A DNA stretch of 64,000 nt from positions 62,001-126,000 of the forward strand of contig JAXGYZ010000011.1 of the NCBI GenBank assembly GCA_040772005.1, in the 5' to 3' direction. The notes beneath the pieces were generated by a model. That model did not search any database. It was not told the DNA's origin and was given only the letters and a program-made list of their open reading frames with translations. Shown here piece by piece: positions 7,559 through 16,798 of the stretch. A program made the translations under genes and the position numbers. Positions within the stretch are counted from its first letter, which is position 1. Every line of letters begins with the position of its first letter. The DNA comes from MWBF01 sp040772005 (lineage in GTDB: Bacteria > Chloroflexota > Anaerolineae > CG2-30-64-16).

Positions 7559-8658
7559 ATCTTCAATCTTCAATCTTCAATCTGCAATGTCCCATCCCGC
7601 TCAGCGAGTATCCTACCGTCACCCTGGCGCACGGGGGCGGCGGTCGCCTCACGCAGATGCTGATCGAGCGCATGTTTGTGCCCGCGTTCGGCCGCGGAGG
7701 GCAGGCCGCGCTGCATGATGGGGCGGTGGTGGACCTCACCCCCCTGCCCCGCTTTCCTACTCCGGTGGGAGAGGGGGCCAGCGGGTTGAGGCTGGCCTTC
7801 TCCACCGATTCCTTCGTGGTCAGCCCGCGGTTTTTCCCCGGCGGCGACATCGGGTCGCTTGCCGTGCACGGGACGGTGAACGACCTCGCGATGTGCGGCG
7901 CGCAGCCGGCCGCGCTCTCCGTCGGGTTCATCCTCGAGGAGGGGCTGCCGATGGATGAGTTGTGGCGCATCGTCACTGCGCTGGCGGCCGCAGCGCAGGC
8001 CGTGGGTGTGCCGGTTGCGACCGGCGACACGAAGGTCGTGGACCGAGGCAAGGGAGACGGCATCTACATCAACACGACCGGCATCGGCCTGATTCCCGCG
8101 GGCGTGCACATCTCGCCGCTGCGCGCGCAGCCGGGTGACGTGGTGCTCGTCAGCGGGCGCATCGCGGATCACGGCATGGCGATCATGTCGGTGCGCGAGG
8201 GACTGGCGTTCGAGACGGAGCTGGTGAGTGATTCTGCGCCTCTGCACGGGCTGGTGGCTGAAGTGCTCAGGGCCGGCGGAGACAGCGTTCACGTGCTGCG
8301 CGACCCGACCCGCGGGGGCGTCGCAAGCGCGCTCAATGAAATTGCGCAGGCCGCGCAGGTGGGGATCCGGCTGGTGGAAGCAGCCATTCCGGTCGGTGAC
8401 GCAGTACGCGGCGCGTGCGAGATCCTCGGGCTGGACCCACTCTACGTGGCGAACGAGGGGAAGTGTCTTGCTATCGTTGCGCGGGAGGATGCGGACGCGG
8501 TGCTGGCCGCGCTGCGGGGCCATCCGCTGGGCCGCGAGGCCGCGGTCATCGGAGAGGTGGTCGCGGAGCACCCCCGCAAGGTCGTCATGCGCTCGCGCAT
8601 CGGCGGCCAGCGCATCGTGGACTTGTTGAGCGGCGAGCAGTTGCCGCGGATCTGCTGA
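7555..8658 (+). CDS. hypE: Carbamoyl dehydratase HypE
   Basis: 367 aa, GTG start overlapping the hypD stop. Dehydrates the HypF-made thiocarbamate to thiocyanate for cyanide transfer. AHGGGG near residue 24, AFSTDSFVV about 83 and DPTRGG about 255 mark the PurM/SelD-like ATP-binding fold; the chain ends LPRIC, whose terminal Cys is the carbamoyl acceptor. The first dozen residues (MNLQSSIFNLQ) are coded by a heptamer repeat array at 7558-7585, and no other in-frame start exists before the conserved core. Confidence 0.95.
   Translation: MNLQSSIFNLQCPIPLSEYPTVTLAHGGGGRLTQMLIERMFVPAFGRGGQAALHDGAVVDLTPLPRFPTPVGEGASGLRLAFSTDSFVVSPRFFPGGDIGSLAVHGTVNDLAMCGAQPAALSVGFILEEGLPMDELWRIVTALAAAAQAVGVPVATGDTKVVDRGKGDGIYINTTGIGLIPAGVHISPLRAQPGDVVLVSGRIADHGMAIMSVREGLAFETELVSDSAPLHGLVAEVLRAGGDSVHVLRDPTRGGVASALNEIAQAAQVGIRLVEAAIPVGDAVRGACEILGLDPLYVANEGKCLAIVAREDADAVLAALRGHPLGREAAVIGEVVAEHPRKVVMRSRIGGQRIVDLLSGEQLPRIC
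7558..7585. repeat. Heptamer array inside the hypE start region
   Basis: Three exact AATCTTC units followed by AATCTGC, 28 bp in all, directly after the GTG start of hypE. Read in frame they give N-L-Q-S-S-I-F-N-L, residues not otherwise expected at the N-terminus of this family. Confidence 0.75.
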
Positions 8659-8700
8659 TCCGTCAGACGGCAAGGCTTAAGGGTTGTACTGCCGGCCGGT

Positions 8701-9180
8701 CTACACCCCGAATCTGCCCCACAGTTCCTCAACTACCTGCCGGACACCCTCCGCGGTCGCCGGACTGATCTCGGTGGTGAAGTCGAACGCGAACCCGCGC
8801 ACAGAGATCAGCTCCGCGGTCGGCGCGCGGCCGTAGAGTTCGCCTGCCAGCGCCAGCAAGGTGCCAGGCTTGAAGTGGTGGGAGACGATGGCGGGGGCGT
8901 TCTCCGGGTCCAGCGGAGTCACGTGGACCAGCTCAGGGTACAGGCCGAAGTGTGCATCCACCAGGCAAACGTGATCGTAGTCGATCAGCGTCTCGGCCAG
9001 CTCCGGGCTGAGCTGCTGGAGGAACAGCGTATCGAGGGACCCACCCAGGTCGTTGAACCCATCGTCGCCTTCTTCAAGCAGCGGTTGGCCCGCGGCCGCG
9101 CGCAGTCCATTCACGACTGCCAGTCCCACGCCATCGTCCTGGCGGCTGGGGTTGCCATATCCGATGATCAGTACGCGCAT
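8701..9180 (-). CDS. NiFe hydrogenase maturation endopeptidase (HoxW/HycI type)
   Basis: 159 aa. Aspartic-type protease that removes the C-terminal extension of the large subunit once nickel is inserted. The start MRVLIIGYGNP carries the family GxGN motif and is followed by RQDDGVG, giving the first nickel-sensing Asp/Glu positions; DAHFG about residue 92 gives the second, and SHH about 115 the conserved His. Start ATG 9180, with GGGTAGG upstream. It lies 3' of hoxH on the same strand and is convergent with hypE, 42 bp away. Confidence 0.88.
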   Translation of the reverse strand: MRVLIIGYGNPSRQDDGVGLAVVNGLRAAAGQPLLEEGDDGFNDLGGSLDTLFLQQLSPELAETLIDYDHVCLVDAHFGLYPELVHVTPLDPENAPAIVSHHFKPGTLLALAGELYGRAPTAELISVRGFAFDFTTEISPATAEGVRQVVEELWGRFGV

Positions 9181-9230
9181 ATGCCTACCCATGTGTGCGG
9201 ACAACTGCGGGTCGCCGCCATATAACAAGC

Positions 9231-9257
9231 GTCGGGGCGACCGCAGGGCGCCCCGAC
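9231..9257. repeat. GC-rich hairpin between hoxH and the protease gene
   Basis: Perfect 9-bp stem GTCGGGGCG/CGCCCCGAC around a 9-nt loop in the 183-bp gap. It lacks a T-tract on either strand, so it could be an attenuator, an RNA-processing hairpin or a repeat. Nothing else is recognised in the gap. Confidence 0.45.
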
Positions 9258-9363
9258 AGCATCCGTTTATCTGCTCTGTGCGTGACGTTGACCGCTCAAG
9301 CTGTGGCTCGGTTGTGCAACCTTTGGTTGCCGAAACCGGCTACAGCCATCCTCAGTCAAATGC

Positions 9364-10788
9364 CTATTCGCGCATCACCCGGTTAACTTCGTCGCCGCTC
9401 GCGTCGTAAACGACGACTTCCAGCGGCATCTGCCCCAGCGCGTGCGTGGAGCAGGACAGACACGGGTCATACGCGCGGATCGCGGCCTCGATGCGGTTGA
9501 GCTGCCCCTCGGTGACGTTCTTGCCGTCCACGTAGGTCTTCGCCACCGAGTCCACGGCTTTGCTCATCGCCCAGTTGTTATTGCCCGTCGCAACGATCAG
9601 GTTCACCTTTTCGAGCCGGCCGTTCTCGTCCACCCAGTAGTGGTGCCACAGGGTCCCGCGCGGGGCCTCGATGACGCCGACGCCCTCGGCGTTCGTCACG
9701 GGCCGGTGGTCCTGGATGTCGGTGCTGAGCACATCCGGGTCGAGCAGGATTTCCTTCACGCGCTCCGCCGCGTACAGGTCCTCGATCAGGCGCGCGTAGT
9801 GATAGTATAGCGTCCCTTCGACGACCTGCCCGTCGCGCACCTGCTGGAAGACCTCGTATTCGGCCTGCGCGAGCGGGGTCGCCATCCGCTCCGCCGCGTT
9901 CAGCCGGCCCAGCGGACCGACGCGGTATACGCCATCCGGCCAGCCAAGCGCTTTGTAGTACGGGAACTTCAGGTAAGTCCACGGCTCCACGCGTTCCCCG
10001 ATGTAGTCGAGGTAGTCATGGCCGTCGAAGCGGTTGATGAACTGCCGCTGCTTGTCCACGATACGGATATCGCCGTCGTAGAGTTGCAGGGCGTTGTTCT
10101 CATCGACCATGCCCAGGTAGTTCGTCGCGAACACGCCGAACTTGTTCAGGTCCTCCAGGTTTGCGGCCATCCAACCCTTGATGACGCTGAGGCCGATCTG
10201 GATATCCGCGATGACGCCGTCGATGCCGCCCAGCAGTGCATCGCGGTTAGTCAGGCTGAGCGTCTGGTTGACGCCGCCCGGCACTGCGAAGTTCGGGTGG
10301 ACGCGGCGTCCGCCCAGCCGTGCGATGATGTCCTGGCCGTACTTGCGCAGACCGATGGCCTTGACGGTGAGCTCAGGATTCGCGTTGTACAGGCCGACCA
10401 CGTTGCGCACTTTCGGGTCGCAGTCGAACCCCAGCAGCAAATCCGGGCCGCCCAGCTCGAAGATGTGCATCGAGTGGGACTGGATAATCTGCCCCATGTG
10501 CATCAGCTCGCGCAGCAGTTGCGCAGGCCGCGGCACCTGCGCGCCCACGATGGCGTCACACGCCTTCGCGCTCGCCAGGTGATGGCTGACCGGGCAGATG
10601 CCGCAAATGCGCTCGGTGATGAGCGGCATCTCGAAGAACAAGCGTCCTTCGCAGAACTTTTCGAATCCGCGGAACTCGTTGACGTGAAAGACAGCCTTCT
10701 CCACCTGGCCCTGGTCGTCCAGGTACACGCCGACCTTGGCATGCCCTTCGATACGGGTGACCGGCTCGATCATGATTTTCTGTGCCAT
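9364..10788 (-). CDS. hoxH: NiFe hydrogenase large subunit, group 3 (HoxH/HydL-like)
   Basis: 474 aa. Carries the NiFe active site that interconverts H2 with protons and electrons. N-terminal L1 motif RICGICPVSHH (about residues 61-71) and C-terminal L2 motif DPCLSCSTH give the four Cys ligands. A 25-residue extension beginning ALGQMPLEV after the His is the expected protease substrate. The motif spacing and the neighbouring diaphorase genes fit cytoplasmic NAD(P)-linked group 3 enzymes (3d or a 3b/3d-like bifurcating form), not the membrane group 1 type. Last gene of the hydrogenase operon. Confidence 0.93.
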   Translation of the reverse strand: MAQKIMIEPVTRIEGHAKVGVYLDDQGQVEKAVFHVNEFRGFEKFCEGRLFFEMPLITERICGICPVSHHLASAKACDAIVGAQVPRPAQLLRELMHMGQIIQSHSMHIFELGGPDLLLGFDCDPKVRNVVGLYNANPELTVKAIGLRKYGQDIIARLGGRRVHPNFAVPGGVNQTLSLTNRDALLGGIDGVIADIQIGLSVIKGWMAANLEDLNKFGVFATNYLGMVDENNALQLYDGDIRIVDKQRQFINRFDGHDYLDYIGERVEPWTYLKFPYYKALGWPDGVYRVGPLGRLNAAERMATPLAQAEYEVFQQVRDGQVVEGTLYYHYARLIEDLYAAERVKEILLDPDVLSTDIQDHRPVTNAEGVGVIEAPRGTLWHHYWVDENGRLEKVNLIVATGNNNWAMSKAVDSVAKTYVDGKNVTEGQLNRIEAAIRAYDPCLSCSTHALGQMPLEVVVYDASGDEVNRVMRE

Positions 10789-10796
10789 ATGCCCTC

Positions 10797-11366
10797 TCAG
10801 TGCCAGTCCAGGAATTTGCCCTTGACCTCGGGCATCCGGCCGTTCGCCAGTTCCGACAAGACGTGGAAGATTGCGTCCGCGCTCGGCGCGCAGCCGGGGA
10901 GGTAGATGTCCACCGGTACGACTGCGTCCACGGGCCGCGTCTCTTGCATGACGGCGATGTCAGGATGGTCAGGAATCTGTCCATCCACTGTGCTCTCGCT
11001 CTCTACATAGGCGCGACATAGCGCTTCCTGGATGCCGCAGGTGTTGCGCATCGCAGGCACGCCGCCGAAGACTGCGCAATCGCCCAGCGCTACCAGAATC
11101 TTGGATCGCGCGCGCATCATTTTGGCGACGGCCTCGGTCGCAGAGTTGTTGATGCCCCCCTCCAGGATGCCGACTGTGACACCCTCCTCAGGGGGATGTT
11201 TCAGGTCAGTCACCGGGGTTGACCAGAGCGTCGCAGCCTCGATAATGTCTACGATGCGCTCGTCGATATCCAGGAGGGACATATGGCAGCCCGCGCAGCC
11301 GGTCAGCCAGTCGCTGGCGACTGTGGGCTTGCTGCCGTTTCCGTTCCCCTGTTCGTGTTCAGCCAT
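10797..11366 (-). CDS. hoxY: NiFe hydrogenase small subunit (HoxY/HydS-like)
   Basis: 189 aa. Holds the proximal [4Fe-4S] cluster that takes electrons from the large subunit. Cysteines appear in TGCAGCHMSLLD (about residues 22-33), LGDCAVFGG (about 92-100) and LPGCAPSADA (about 163-172). There is no Tat signal and no C-terminal medial/distal cluster domain, as expected for the short cytoplasmic group 3 small subunit. 8 nt upstream of hoxH. Confidence 0.92.
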   Translation of the reverse strand: MAEHEQGNGNGSKPTVASDWLTGCAGCHMSLLDIDERIVDIIEAATLWSTPVTDLKHPPEEGVTVGILEGGINNSATEAVAKMMRARSKILVALGDCAVFGGVPAMRNTCGIQEALCRAYVESESTVDGQIPDHPDIAVMQETRPVDAVVPVDIYLPGCAPSADAIFHVLSELANGRMPEVKGKFLDWH

Positions 11367-11396
11367 TTGGGCCTGCTCCTTTCTTGGCTTCGCCGC

Positions 11397-13124
11397 TCAG
11401 GCTGCCCGCAGCCGGGTTGCCAGCGCGCCCAGGGTCATCACGTCCGCCTGCACGCCCGCCGGGGCCTGCAGGAACGGCTGGACGGCCTGGCTGATGCCTT
11501 CCATATTCACCACATGCCCCTGCTGTTCGGTCCAATCCAACGCGGGCAGCACGACGTCTGCTTGCTCGACGGTCGGGGTCCAGTATGCGGCCTGTACGAC
11601 CGTGAACGCAGCTTTCGGCAGCGCATGGCCGTCTCGGAGCTCGTCGGCGGCCAGGACATACAGCGCATGACCCGCGACCGGTCGCGTCTTCAGCCCAATC
11701 TGCGCGGCGCCGACGCTGTTCGTGCCGCTGACAAGCGGCAGATAGTGCGTCTTTTCGGGCAGCGTTCGCAGGAATGCGTAGACCTCCGGGGCCAATTCTG
11801 CACCGTAGAGCACGACGGGCCGCGCGGCTGCGGCGACGATATCCGCGACCTGGTTGAGCTCGGCGAGGGTGAGGTGCTGCTGCGCCCACGGGTCCAGCGC
11901 ATTGGGCTCACCGCCCGTGCTGACGATGGTCAGCGTGGCGCCAAGATCGACCGCGCGCTTGACCTTGTAACCGGCAACCTTCTGGCCCTCCAGCGGGTTG
12001 CCGCCGATCAGCACGATGCAGTCCGCGTCTGCTACGGCTTGCAGGCTCGCCTTCGGCCCTACGTCCTGCGGGGCCGCGCCATACAGCAGCGCGATCTGGT
12101 CGCTGCCGAGCACGTCGGCCAGCAGGTGCTTGAACACGCCCAGCGACTCGATCGTCGCGCGCGGGGAGGCCAGCCCGGCTACGCTGCCTGCGGCGCGCAG
12201 CTGGCCTGCCACGTAGTCGATCGCCTCGGTCCAGCTCACTGCGGTCCATGTGCCGTCCCGTTTGACCATCGGGCTCGTCACGCGTTTCGGCTTGGGCTCC
12301 GCCGGCTCAAACCGGCCGTTGACACACAGCAGTCCGCCGTTCGGGGCATCGAAGATGCTCTCGATGCGGAGCAGTTGGTTCGAGCGGTAGACCGCATCGA
12401 CCGGGCAGCCGACCGGGCACGCCATGCACGTGGTCTGCTTGTGCTGCAACTCGCCGGTTCCGCCCATGTAGGCGCTGCGGCGGTCAATCAGGGCGCCGGT
12501 CGGGCAGACCTGCAGGCAGGTGCCGCACGATACGCAGGTCGACTCGCCCAGGGGCAAGTCTGCGTCCGCGATGATCATGGTCTTCGCGCCGCGTTCGCGC
12601 ACGGCCAGCGTGTGGTTCGCAGCGACTTCCTCGCACGCGCGGATGCAGCGGCGACACAGGATGCAGCGGGAGTGATCCATGAAGAAGTACTTGCGCGACG
12701 CGTCGACCGGCCAGGGGCGGTTCGTGTCCGGCTCGTAGCGCCAGTTCGTCAGGCCGTAACGATAGGCCAGTGCTTGCAGCTCGCACTGGGTCGTCTCCTC
12801 GTTGCCGCTCATCGCGCAGAACATGCAGTAGTGCACGCGCTCCGAGAAGAGCAGTTCGAGCACGAATTTGCGTGCTGCAATGACGCGCGGGCTCTCGGTG
12901 GAGACGACCATCTCGTCGCTGACCGGGAAGGTACACGCGGGTTGGAGCCCGCGCTGCTTCTCGATCTCGACCAGGCACATGCGACAGCCGCCCCACGACT
13001 CCACGGCCGGATGGTGACACAGCGTCGGAATGTCGATGCCCGCAGCCTGCGCGGCTTCAAGTACCGTCTTCCCTGGCTGACTCTGGACTCTCTGTCCGTT
13101 GATGGTAAGGTTGACGATTGCCAT
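11397..13124 (-). CDS. NuoG/HoxU-like iron-sulfur electron-transfer subunit
   Basis: 575 aa. Electron wire between the flavin subunit and the hydrogenase. Domains: [2Fe-2S] ferredoxin (C36, C47, C50, C64); His-Cys [4Fe-4S] segment (HYCMFC, C114); two [4Fe-4S] sets (CILCRRC, CVSCGTC); a FdhF-type cluster motif CMACPVGC about 233-240 with a further Cys near 267; then about 300 residues of degenerate molybdopterin-oxidoreductase fold. HoxU proper stops after the ferredoxin-like part, so this chain is nearer NuoG. There is no H-cluster motif, so it is not an FeFe hydrogenase subunit. Confidence 0.88.
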   Translation of the reverse strand: MAIVNLTINGQRVQSQPGKTVLEAAQAAGIDIPTLCHHPAVESWGGCRMCLVEIEKQRGLQPACTFPVSDEMVVSTESPRVIAARKFVLELLFSERVHYCMFCAMSGNEETTQCELQALAYRYGLTNWRYEPDTNRPWPVDASRKYFFMDHSRCILCRRCIRACEEVAANHTLAVRERGAKTMIIADADLPLGESTCVSCGTCLQVCPTGALIDRRSAYMGGTGELQHKQTTCMACPVGCPVDAVYRSNQLLRIESIFDAPNGGLLCVNGRFEPAEPKPKRVTSPMVKRDGTWTAVSWTEAIDYVAGQLRAAGSVAGLASPRATIESLGVFKHLLADVLGSDQIALLYGAAPQDVGPKASLQAVADADCIVLIGGNPLEGQKVAGYKVKRAVDLGATLTIVSTGGEPNALDPWAQQHLTLAELNQVADIVAAAARPVVLYGAELAPEVYAFLRTLPEKTHYLPLVSGTNSVGAAQIGLKTRPVAGHALYVLAADELRDGHALPKAAFTVVQAAYWTPTVEQADVVLPALDWTEQQGHVVNMEGISQAVQPFLQAPAGVQADVMTLGALATRLRAA

Positions 13125-13144
13125 CGCTTGGAAGCTGTCTCCTT

Positions 13145-16100
13145 TCAGGCTGTTACGGCCGCGCGCGTGGCGTCATCAGCCACGGGCCGCGGGATCTTCA
13201 TGTAGTCGAGCCATTCCAAGTCGCAGCGCAGGCAGCGCCGGGCTTCCTCGCGCGCTGCCTGCTCATCCAGCCCCAACTCCACCTCGCGGAAGCTCGCCGT
13301 CCGCTCTGCCAGGGCCAGCTCCGACATGTGCGGCCGCCGCGCATTGGCGTACTCGTCCAGATTGTGCAGGTTGGCGATGTCGGGCCGCGGCGTCGTGTAG
13401 ACCGGCTTCTCATACGCGCCCGTCTTAAGCCAGTGGTCCACCGCCACCGCCACCAGGTTGCCCTGGGCTACCGCCTCGATCACTGTCGCTGGGCCGCTCA
13501 CTGCATCGCCGCAGGCGAACACTCCGCCGCGCGAGGTATTGTAGGCCGGGCCGACCACGAACGTGCTGGACCGCGTCGCCTCGACGCCCGCCTGCTGCAT
13601 CCACGAGGTGTCCGTTGTCTGACCGATGGCCGGGATCACCACGTCCACCGGCAGCGTGAAGGTGTCGCCTTCGATCGGTACCGGCCGCCGCCGCCCGCCG
13701 CTGTCAAACTCGCCCAGCCGCTGGCGCTGCAGCACCACGCCGGTCACCTGCCCGTCGCCCACGATGGCGACCGGGTTGACCAGGTAGTGGAACTGGATGC
13801 CCTCCTGGTCCGCTGCCGCCACCTCTTCCGTATATGCCGGCATGTCGGCCCGCGTGCGGCGGTAGATGACGTGCACTTCCTGCGCCCCCAGCCGCCAGGC
13901 CGTGCGGGCCGCATCCAGCGCCACGTTGCCGCCGCCGACGACCGCTACTCGCTTCCCCTGCATATCGGGCAGGGCGTAGCCGGCCCCGCCCCCGCGGTTG
14001 ACCAGCCCGACCGCCCGCAGGAAGTCGGTGCCGGGCAGCACGCCGGCCTGCTCCTCGCCCGGCACGCCCAGCTTGCGGCTGCGGTGCGCGCCGATGGCCA
14101 GCACCACGGCATGGCAGCCTTCGCGCGCAAACAGCTCATCCAGCGTGAAGTCGCGGCCCAGTGCCTGGTTGTAGCGCAGCTCGACGCCTGCGCGCTCGAT
14201 GTGCGCCACCTCGGCCATCAACTGGTCGGTCGGCAGGCGGTACTCAGGGATGCCCACCGCCATCATGCCGCCGGGGATGGGCAGCTTCTCGAACACCGTG
14301 ACCTGGTAGCCTCGCTGGGCCAGCCGCAGCGCGGCCGTCAGCCCGCCCGGACCTGCGCCCACCACGCCGACCTTGAGCGGCTTGGCGCGCTCCGTGCGTG
14401 GCGGCGTCCAGGGGGTCGTGTACTCGTGGTCGGCCATGAAGCGCTTGACGCTGCGGATGCTGATGGCCTCGTCGATCTCGCCCCGGCGACAGCGCTGCTC
14501 GCAGAACGCAGGGCAGACGCGGCCGCAGATGGACGCGAAGGGGTTGCGTTCGCGGTGGATCGCCAAACCTTCGGCGTAGCGACCCTGCGCCACCAGCGCC
14601 AGGTAGGCCGGGCTCTCGACGCCCGCCGGACAGGCGTTGATGCACTTGGCCCGCACCAGGGCCTTGCACTGGCCCGCCACGCAGGTGTGGTCTTCGATGT
14701 GTTGGATGAACTCCTCGCCGAAGAAGCGTAGGGCCGACATGACCGGGCCGGGCGTGAGCTGGCCCAGCGAGCACAGGCTGGCCTCACGCATGTTCTGGGC
14801 GAGGTACTTGATCGTGTCGATATCCTCGGGCCGGCCCCGGCCCTCAGTGATGCGCGTGAGCGTCTCCAGCAGACGCATGCCGCCGACGCGGCAGGGCACG
14901 CACTTGCCGCACGACTCCGCAGTGGCGAACTCCAGGAAGTACTTGGCGAACTCCACCATGCAGGTGTCGTCGTCGACCACGATCATGCCGCCCGAGCCCA
15001 TCGTGGCGCCCGCGGCGGTCAGCGAGTCGAAGTCCACCGGCGTGTTGAGCGCGGCGGCTGGCAGACAGCCGCCCAACGGCCCGCCGGTCTGCACCGCCTT
15101 GAACGGCTTGCCCTTGGGAATGCCGCCGCCCACATCGAAGATGATCTCGCCCAGCGAGATGCCCATCGGCACTTCGATCAGGCCCGTGTTGTTGATCTTG
15201 CCCGTCAGCGCGAAGATGGCCGTGCCCGGTGACTTCTCCGGGCCGATGGCCTTGAACCAGGCCGCCCCGTGCAGCAGGATCTGGGGCGCCATGGCGTAGC
15301 TCTTGACGTTGTTGACGTTCGATGGCTTGCGCCACAGCCCTGCCACCGCCGGGAACGGCGGCCGCGGCCGCGGCTCCCCGCGCTGGCCTTCGATCGAGGC
15401 GATCAGCGCGGTCTCCTCACCGCAGACGAACGCGCCCGCGCCCTCTTTGACGTGCAGATGGAAGCTGAAGCCGGAGCCCAGGATGTTCTCGCCCAGCACG
15501 CCGTACGCTTCCGCCTGCGCGATGGCGGTCTTGAGCCGAGCAATCGCCAGCGGATACTCGGCCCGGCAGTAGATGTAGCCCTCGTGCGCACCCATCGCAT
15601 AGCCCGCAATCGCCATGCCTTCCATGACGCTGTGCGGGTCGCCTTCGAGGATCGAGCGGTCCATGAATGCGCCGGGGTCGCCCTCGTCCGCATTGCAGAT
15701 GACGTACTTGGGGTAGTTCTGGCTGCGCCGGGCGAACTCCCACTTGAGGCCGGTCAGGAAGCCCGCGCCGCCGCGGCCCCGCAGCCCCGAGTCCTTCATT
15801 TCGCGCAGCACGTCCTCCGGCGTCATGCCGGTCAGCACCTGGCCGAGCGCAGCATAGCCGTCGCGTGCAATGTACTCGTCGATGCTCTCCGGATTGATCA
15901 GCCCGCAATTGCGCAGGGCAATGCGCCGCTGCTTGCCGTAGAACGGGATGTCATGGTAGAAGGGCAGCGCCTGGTGCTGCTGCGGCTCGGCGTAGGCCAG
16001 CCGCGCCACCTGGCGGCCCTTGAGCAGGGTTTCTTCCACGATCTCCGGCACGTCGCCCGGCTGCACCTGGCAGTAGAGGATGCCTTCCGGGTAGACCATC

Positions 16101-16315
16101 ATGATCGGCCCCATGGAGCAGAAGCCCCGGCAGCCGGTCTGCACGACCCGTACCTCGCCTGCCAGCCCGCGCGCTGCCACCTCCGCCTGCATGGCCTGGG
16201 TGACAGCCTGCGAGTTGGAGGCATGACAGCCGGTGCCGCCGCAGATCAGGACGTCGGCCCGGTAATGCCGGTCTGCCGCGCCCGAACCGCCTGTAATCGG
16301 ATTGGCTCTATCCAT
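13145..16315 (-). CDS. NuoF/HoxF flavoprotein fused to a GltD-like FAD-NAD(P)H oxidoreductase
   Basis: 1056 aa. Part 1 is a full NuoF-type diaphorase: thioredoxin-like [2Fe-2S] domain (C25, C30, C62, C66), NADH/FMN site GLRGRGGAGF (about 178-186) with CNADEGDPGAF, SLBB region, and [4Fe-4S] ligands ESCGKCVPCR plus C515. Part 2 is GltD/NfnB-like: Cys-rich Fe-S entry (CVAGQC, KCINACPAG, ICGRVCPAFC), FAD loop VVGAGPGGL (651-659) and a second dinucleotide loop VVGGGNVALDA. Start ATG 16315, 2 nt after the preceding stop. Two pyridine-nucleotide flavoproteins in one chain suggest that both NADH and NADPH, or a bifurcating flavin, are coupled to hydrogen. Confidence 0.9.
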   Translation of the reverse strand: MDRANPITGGSGAADRHYRADVLICGGTGCHASNSQAVTQAMQAEVAARGLAGEVRVVQTGCRGFCSMGPIMMVYPEGILYCQVQPGDVPEIVEETLLKGRQVARLAYAEPQQHQALPFYHDIPFYGKQRRIALRNCGLINPESIDEYIARDGYAALGQVLTGMTPEDVLREMKDSGLRGRGGAGFLTGLKWEFARRSQNYPKYVICNADEGDPGAFMDRSILEGDPHSVMEGMAIAGYAMGAHEGYIYCRAEYPLAIARLKTAIAQAEAYGVLGENILGSGFSFHLHVKEGAGAFVCGEETALIASIEGQRGEPRPRPPFPAVAGLWRKPSNVNNVKSYAMAPQILLHGAAWFKAIGPEKSPGTAIFALTGKINNTGLIEVPMGISLGEIIFDVGGGIPKGKPFKAVQTGGPLGGCLPAAALNTPVDFDSLTAAGATMGSGGMIVVDDDTCMVEFAKYFLEFATAESCGKCVPCRVGGMRLLETLTRITEGRGRPEDIDTIKYLAQNMREASLCSLGQLTPGPVMSALRFFGEEFIQHIEDHTCVAGQCKALVRAKCINACPAGVESPAYLALVAQGRYAEGLAIHRERNPFASICGRVCPAFCEQRCRRGEIDEAISIRSVKRFMADHEYTTPWTPPRTERAKPLKVGVVGAGPGGLTAALRLAQRGYQVTVFEKLPIPGGMMAVGIPEYRLPTDQLMAEVAHIERAGVELRYNQALGRDFTLDELFAREGCHAVVLAIGAHRSRKLGVPGEEQAGVLPGTDFLRAVGLVNRGGGAGYALPDMQGKRVAVVGGGNVALDAARTAWRLGAQEVHVIYRRTRADMPAYTEEVAAADQEGIQFHYLVNPVAIVGDGQVTGVVLQRQRLGEFDSGGRRRPVPIEGDTFTLPVDVVIPAIGQTTDTSWMQQAGVEATRSSTFVVGPAYNTSRGGVFACGDAVSGPATVIEAVAQGNLVAVAVDHWLKTGAYEKPVYTTPRPDIANLHNLDEYANARRPHMSELALAERTASFREVELGLDEQAAREEARRCLRCDLEWLDYMKIPRPVADDATRAAVTA

Positions 16316-16316
16316 C

Positions 16317-16784
16317 TTAGAAGTCCTTGTACACCACTTCCTCGTAGGTTTTTTCCAGCACGTACTTGTGCCGCAGTTCTTCCGCCGCCAGCAGCTCAAA
16401 GACGCTGCGGGTCAGCTTATCTTCGACCAGCTCGGCCATGGCCTGATAGAAGTCGTGCGCCGTCTTTTCCTTGCGGGCCGCGAACAGCAGCACGTCCTGG
16501 TAATCGGCCTGCGGGTCCAGTGTGCCGGCCACCAGGTGGTCGCTCAGGCGCAGGTCGGTGACCGGCTCGGCCTTGGCGCGGCGAATGGCCCAGCGCACGT
16601 TGCCGGCCAGGATGTCTTCCAGCTTGGCCTGGTGGCTGCGCTCCTGGGCGGCCAGTTCCTGCAGCCGGGCGCGCACGGCATCATCTTGCACGGCCGCCGC
16701 GGCGTTTGTGTACAGCGTGGCCGCATCGATTTCCAGTTGGATCGCCCGCTTGAGCACGGCTTCGATCGAAGTATCGGGTCCCAT
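16317..16784 (-). CDS. Ferritin-like (rubrerythrin-type) di-iron protein
   Basis: 155 aa. Four-helix bundle signature with two ExxH motifs: ERSH about residue 50 and EELRH near 137, plus further Glu residues about 18 and 103 (LEIDAA, ARKEKTAHDF). It lacks the C-terminal rubredoxin domain of classical rubrerythrin. ATG 16784 is preceded by GGGGAGGA. It lies inside the hydrogenase operon between the HndB-like and NuoF-GltD genes with tight spacing, so a role in peroxide or oxygen protection, or iron supply for the Fe-S subunits, is plausible but inferred from position only. Confidence 0.82.
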   Translation of the reverse strand: MGPDTSIEAVLKRAIQLEIDAATLYTNAAAAVQDDAVRARLQELAAQERSHQAKLEDILAGNVRWAIRRAKAEPVTDLRLSDHLVAGTLDPQADYQDVLLFAARKEKTAHDFYQAMAELVEDKLTRSVFELLAAEELRHKYVLEKTYEEVVYKDF

Positions 16785-16798
16785 CGTGTCCTCCCCAC

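Noticed and set aside
11397..13124. FeFe-hydrogenase (HydA/HndD) catalytic subunit
   Set aside because: The ferredoxin-like N-terminal half is similar, but no H-cluster motifs follow; the C-terminal half is a degenerate molybdopterin-type fold and the NiFe subunits are adjacent.
11283..16561. Very long open frames on the plus strand opposite the hydrogenase genes
   Set aside because: They are antisense shadows of GC-rich genes: no ribosome sites, no recognisable domains, and every conserved motif lies on the minus strand.
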